Source: Candidatus Cloacimonadota bacterium
GTDB taxonomy: Bacteria > Cloacimonadota > Cloacimonadia > Cloacimonadales > Cloacimonadaceae
Direction: 5' to 3'
Length of the DNA stretch: 64,000 bases
Assembly: GCA_029781115.1 (NCBI GenBank)
Contig: JAKOXG010000003.1
Span: 62,001 to 126,000, forward strand
In this document: piece after piece, positions 62,165 through 64,000 of the stretch
Numbering within the stretch: the first letter of the stretch is position 1
Layout: each line of letters begins with the position of its first letter
Notes under the pieces: generated by a model
Database searches by the model: none
The model's input: the letters and a program-made list of their open reading frames with translations, nothing else
What the model was told of the DNA's origin: nothing
Position numbers and translations under genes: made by a program

Positions 62165-64000
62165 GAAAGTTTCTGTGCAATCTCTTTGATCACAAAGCAT
62201 TCCAGCACGTCACCTTCCTTGATGTCGGTAAAGGACTTCAGCGAAAGGCCGCAATCTGTGCCGGCTCTCACTTCTTCCACCTCGTCGGCATAGTGTTGCA
62301 GTGAAGAGAGGTCATCTTCGGCGATCAGCACATCGTTTCGATACAATCTAACCTTGCAATTCTTGCGGATGGCGCCTCTATCCACCTGGCAACCGGCCAC
62401 GATGCCCACTTTCTTGATCTTGAAGACCTGTTTCACGGTGGCAGCACCGATCACCTCTTCCTCGAGTATGGGTGACAGCATGCCTTCCAGGGCAGCGCGC
62501 AGGTCTTCGATAGCGTCGTAGATCACGGAATAAATCTTGATCTGCACGCCTTCTTCTTCGGCCAATCTACGTGCCTGTTGGTTGGCTCTCACATGGAAGC
62601 CGATGATTACGGCGTCAGATGCAGAAGCCAGGTTCACGTCCACTTCGTTGATGCCACCCACGCTCTTGTGGATGATATCCACCTGCACTTCTGGGTTGGA
62701 TAGCTTGAGGAATGAATCTGCCAGAGCTTCGGAAGAGCCGTCTGTATCGGTCTTGAGGATGATATTGAGTGTGTTTGTCTCTTCTTTTTTGATGCGATCA
62801 AAGATGTTTTGCAAGGATGCCTTGTTTTGGTATCTCTCACGCTCAGCGCGGATGTGTGAACGTTCCGAACTGATGTTGCGTGCCATCCTTTCGCTTTCCA
62901 CCTCGTTGAGGGTGTCGCCCGCTTTGGGTGCATCGTTGAGGCCAAACATACGCGCCACGTCTGAGGGATGCAGCTCCAGGATCTCATTGCCTCGTTCGTC
63001 TTCCATGCGACGCACATTTCCATAGGTAGCACCACAAACCACGGTGTTGCCTTTCTTGAGTGTGCCCCTTTGCATGAGGATAGTAGCCACAGAGCCCACT
63101 CTGGTATCTTTTTGAGATTCGATCACCACGGCTTCTGCGGGCACTTTCACCTGTGCGGTGAGCTCCATCATTTCAGCTTGCAGGATGATCAGTTCAATCA
63201 GATTGAGGATACCCTCTCCGGTCACCACCGAGGTTTTGCACCAGGGCACGTCGCCACCGTATTGCTCCAGGTAAACCCCATAATCCAAGAGTTGCGCCAC
63301 CACTCTATCCACGTTGGCTTCCTGCAGGTCGATCTTATTGATCGCCACGATGAGCTGCACGCCTGCGGCTTTGGCGTGGTCAATCGCTTCCTTGGTTTGC
63401 GGCTTCATGCCTTCCACTGCGGAAACCACGATCACGGCGATATCTGTGACGTTGGCTCCACGTGAACGCATGGCGGTAAAGGCCTCGTGACCCGGAGTAT
63501 CCAGGAAAGTGATCTTATGTTTATTGACCTCAATCTGATAGGCACCGATATGTTGCGTGATACCGCCCGATTCTCCAGCCACTATATTTTCATTGCGGAT
63601 GTAGTCCAGGATGGAGGTCTTGCCGTGGTCCACGTGACCCATAATCGTCACCACCGGTGGGCGTGGCTCAAATTCTACATCTTCATATTCCTTTTGTTCT
63701 TCATCGATGATGTCCATACCATATTCATCGGCAAATTGGACATCCACCTTAAATTCATCACAGACCAGCTCCAGTGAATCGCGGTCCAGACGCTGGTTAA
63801 TGGTCACCAACTGCCCCAGCATAAAGAATTTGGAGATGATCTCCGCTGCGGGAACGTTGATGATCTTGGCCAGCTCGCTCACTGAGGTAAATTCACGCAC
63901 CACGATCTGGGGTTCCACCTTGGGCACATGTTGCACTTCACGCTGGTATTTCTTGCGTTTGGAGCTCTTCTGCATCACCCGCTTGATGTTTCTGGAGATA
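62161..64000 (-). CDS. infB: Translation initiation factor IF-2 (5' partial)
   Basis: The frame stays open to the window edge: the codons upstream of the ATG at 63978 (residues ISRNIKRV) continue the same protein, so the gene begins outside. G1 [10 protein letters not shown]3 DTPGHEA and G4 NKID are clear, followed by the IF2 domains II, III and IV. IF2 places initiator tRNA on the 30S subunit. It is followed by rbfA, as in most bacteria. Confidence 0.96.
   Translation of the reverse strand, partial: ISRNIKRVMQKSSKRKKYQREVQHVPKVEPQIVVREFTSVSELAKIINVPAAEIISKFFMLGQLVTINQRLDRDSLELVCDEFKVDVQFADEYGMDIIDEEQKEYEDVEFEPRPPVVTIMGHVDHGKTSILDYIRNENIVAGESGGITQHIGAYQIEVNKHKITFLDTPGHEAFTAMRSRGANVTDIAVIVVSAVEGMKPQTKEAIDHAKAAGVQLIVAINKIDLQEANVDRVVAQLLDYGVYLEQYGGDVPWCKTSVVTGEGILNLIELIILQAEMMELTAQVKVPAEAVVIESQKDTRVGSVATILMQRGTLKKGNTVVCGATYGNVRRMEDERGNEILELHPSDVARMFGLNDAPKAGDTLNEVESERMARNISSERSHIRAERERYQNKASLQNIFDRIKKEETNTLNIILKTDTDGSSEALADSFLKLSNPEVQVDIIHKSVGGINEVDVNLASASDAVIIGFHVRANQQARRLAEEEGVQIKIYSVIYDAIEDLRAALEGMLSPILEEEVIGAATVKQVFKIKKVGIVAGCQVDRGAIRKNCKVRLYRNDVLIAEDDLSSLQHYADEVEEVRAGTDCGLSLKSFTDIKEGDVLECFVIKEIAQKLS

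Overview
The window looks like a piece of chromosome from an anaerobic Gram-negative member of the FCB superphylum, most plausibly Cloacimonadota. This is inferred from the sequence alone. The cues are an outer-membrane apparatus (LpxB, TamB-like, Lol-type transporter, a beta-barrel protein), secreted proteins ending in FlgD/T9SS-type C-terminal sorting domains, large Sel1-repeat proteins, and a GC content that looks close to one half. Many genes start just after a good GAGG/AGGAG Shine-Dalgarno, and several sharp TTGACA/TATAAT-like promoters can be read.

Region 1 (1-11804, + strand) is a three-gene DNA-defence-like operon. It encodes a superfamily 2 helicase carrying zinc clusters, a DUF1998-type domain and a C-terminal Vsr/DUF559-like nuclease (5' end outside the window), an SNF2-like helicase, and a 1365-residue Eco57I-class adenine methyltransferase. 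The parts resemble class 1 DISARM (DrmA/DrmB, DrmD, DrmMI), but they are fused and ordered differently and no PLD protein (DrmC) is visible.

Region 2 (about 11800-24650) is accessory DNA. Six Sel1-repeat genes lie head to tail on the minus strand. Three lack export signals and three have a shared signal peptide. Around them is a mosaic repeat family built from heptanucleotide tandem arrays (TGTTAGG/CCTAACA and others), decamer ATCCGTG arrays and short perfect hairpins. The arrays directly follow gene ends and in three cases supply the stop codon and last residues. A separate 211-bp insertion with 17-bp inverted ends sits inside one copy, and part of it recurs near 49.5 kb. A third element, a roughly 85-nt multi-hairpin structure, occurs at 23.6 and 36.7 kb with a compensatory base change in its closing stem.

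Region 3 (24.7-44.4 kb) is housekeeping: TatD-family nuclease, outer-membrane protein, DHH exonuclease, CTP-dependent lipid kinase, family 2 glycosyltransferase, Lol-like permease and ATPase, TamB-like protein, glycine C-acetyltransferase, an lpxB operon, tRNA-Ser(CGA), tadA, a coiled-coil membrane protein, an NFACT protein and recO.

Region 4 (44.4-64 kb, minus strand) holds a large secreted adhesin-like protein preceded by an HTH-aminopeptidase-like fusion, then gyrB-gyrA-lipoprotein, then a long translation/RNA operon read as infB (3' part)-rbfA-nrnA-like-truB-ribF-secreted protein-YhaM-like-WalJ-like.
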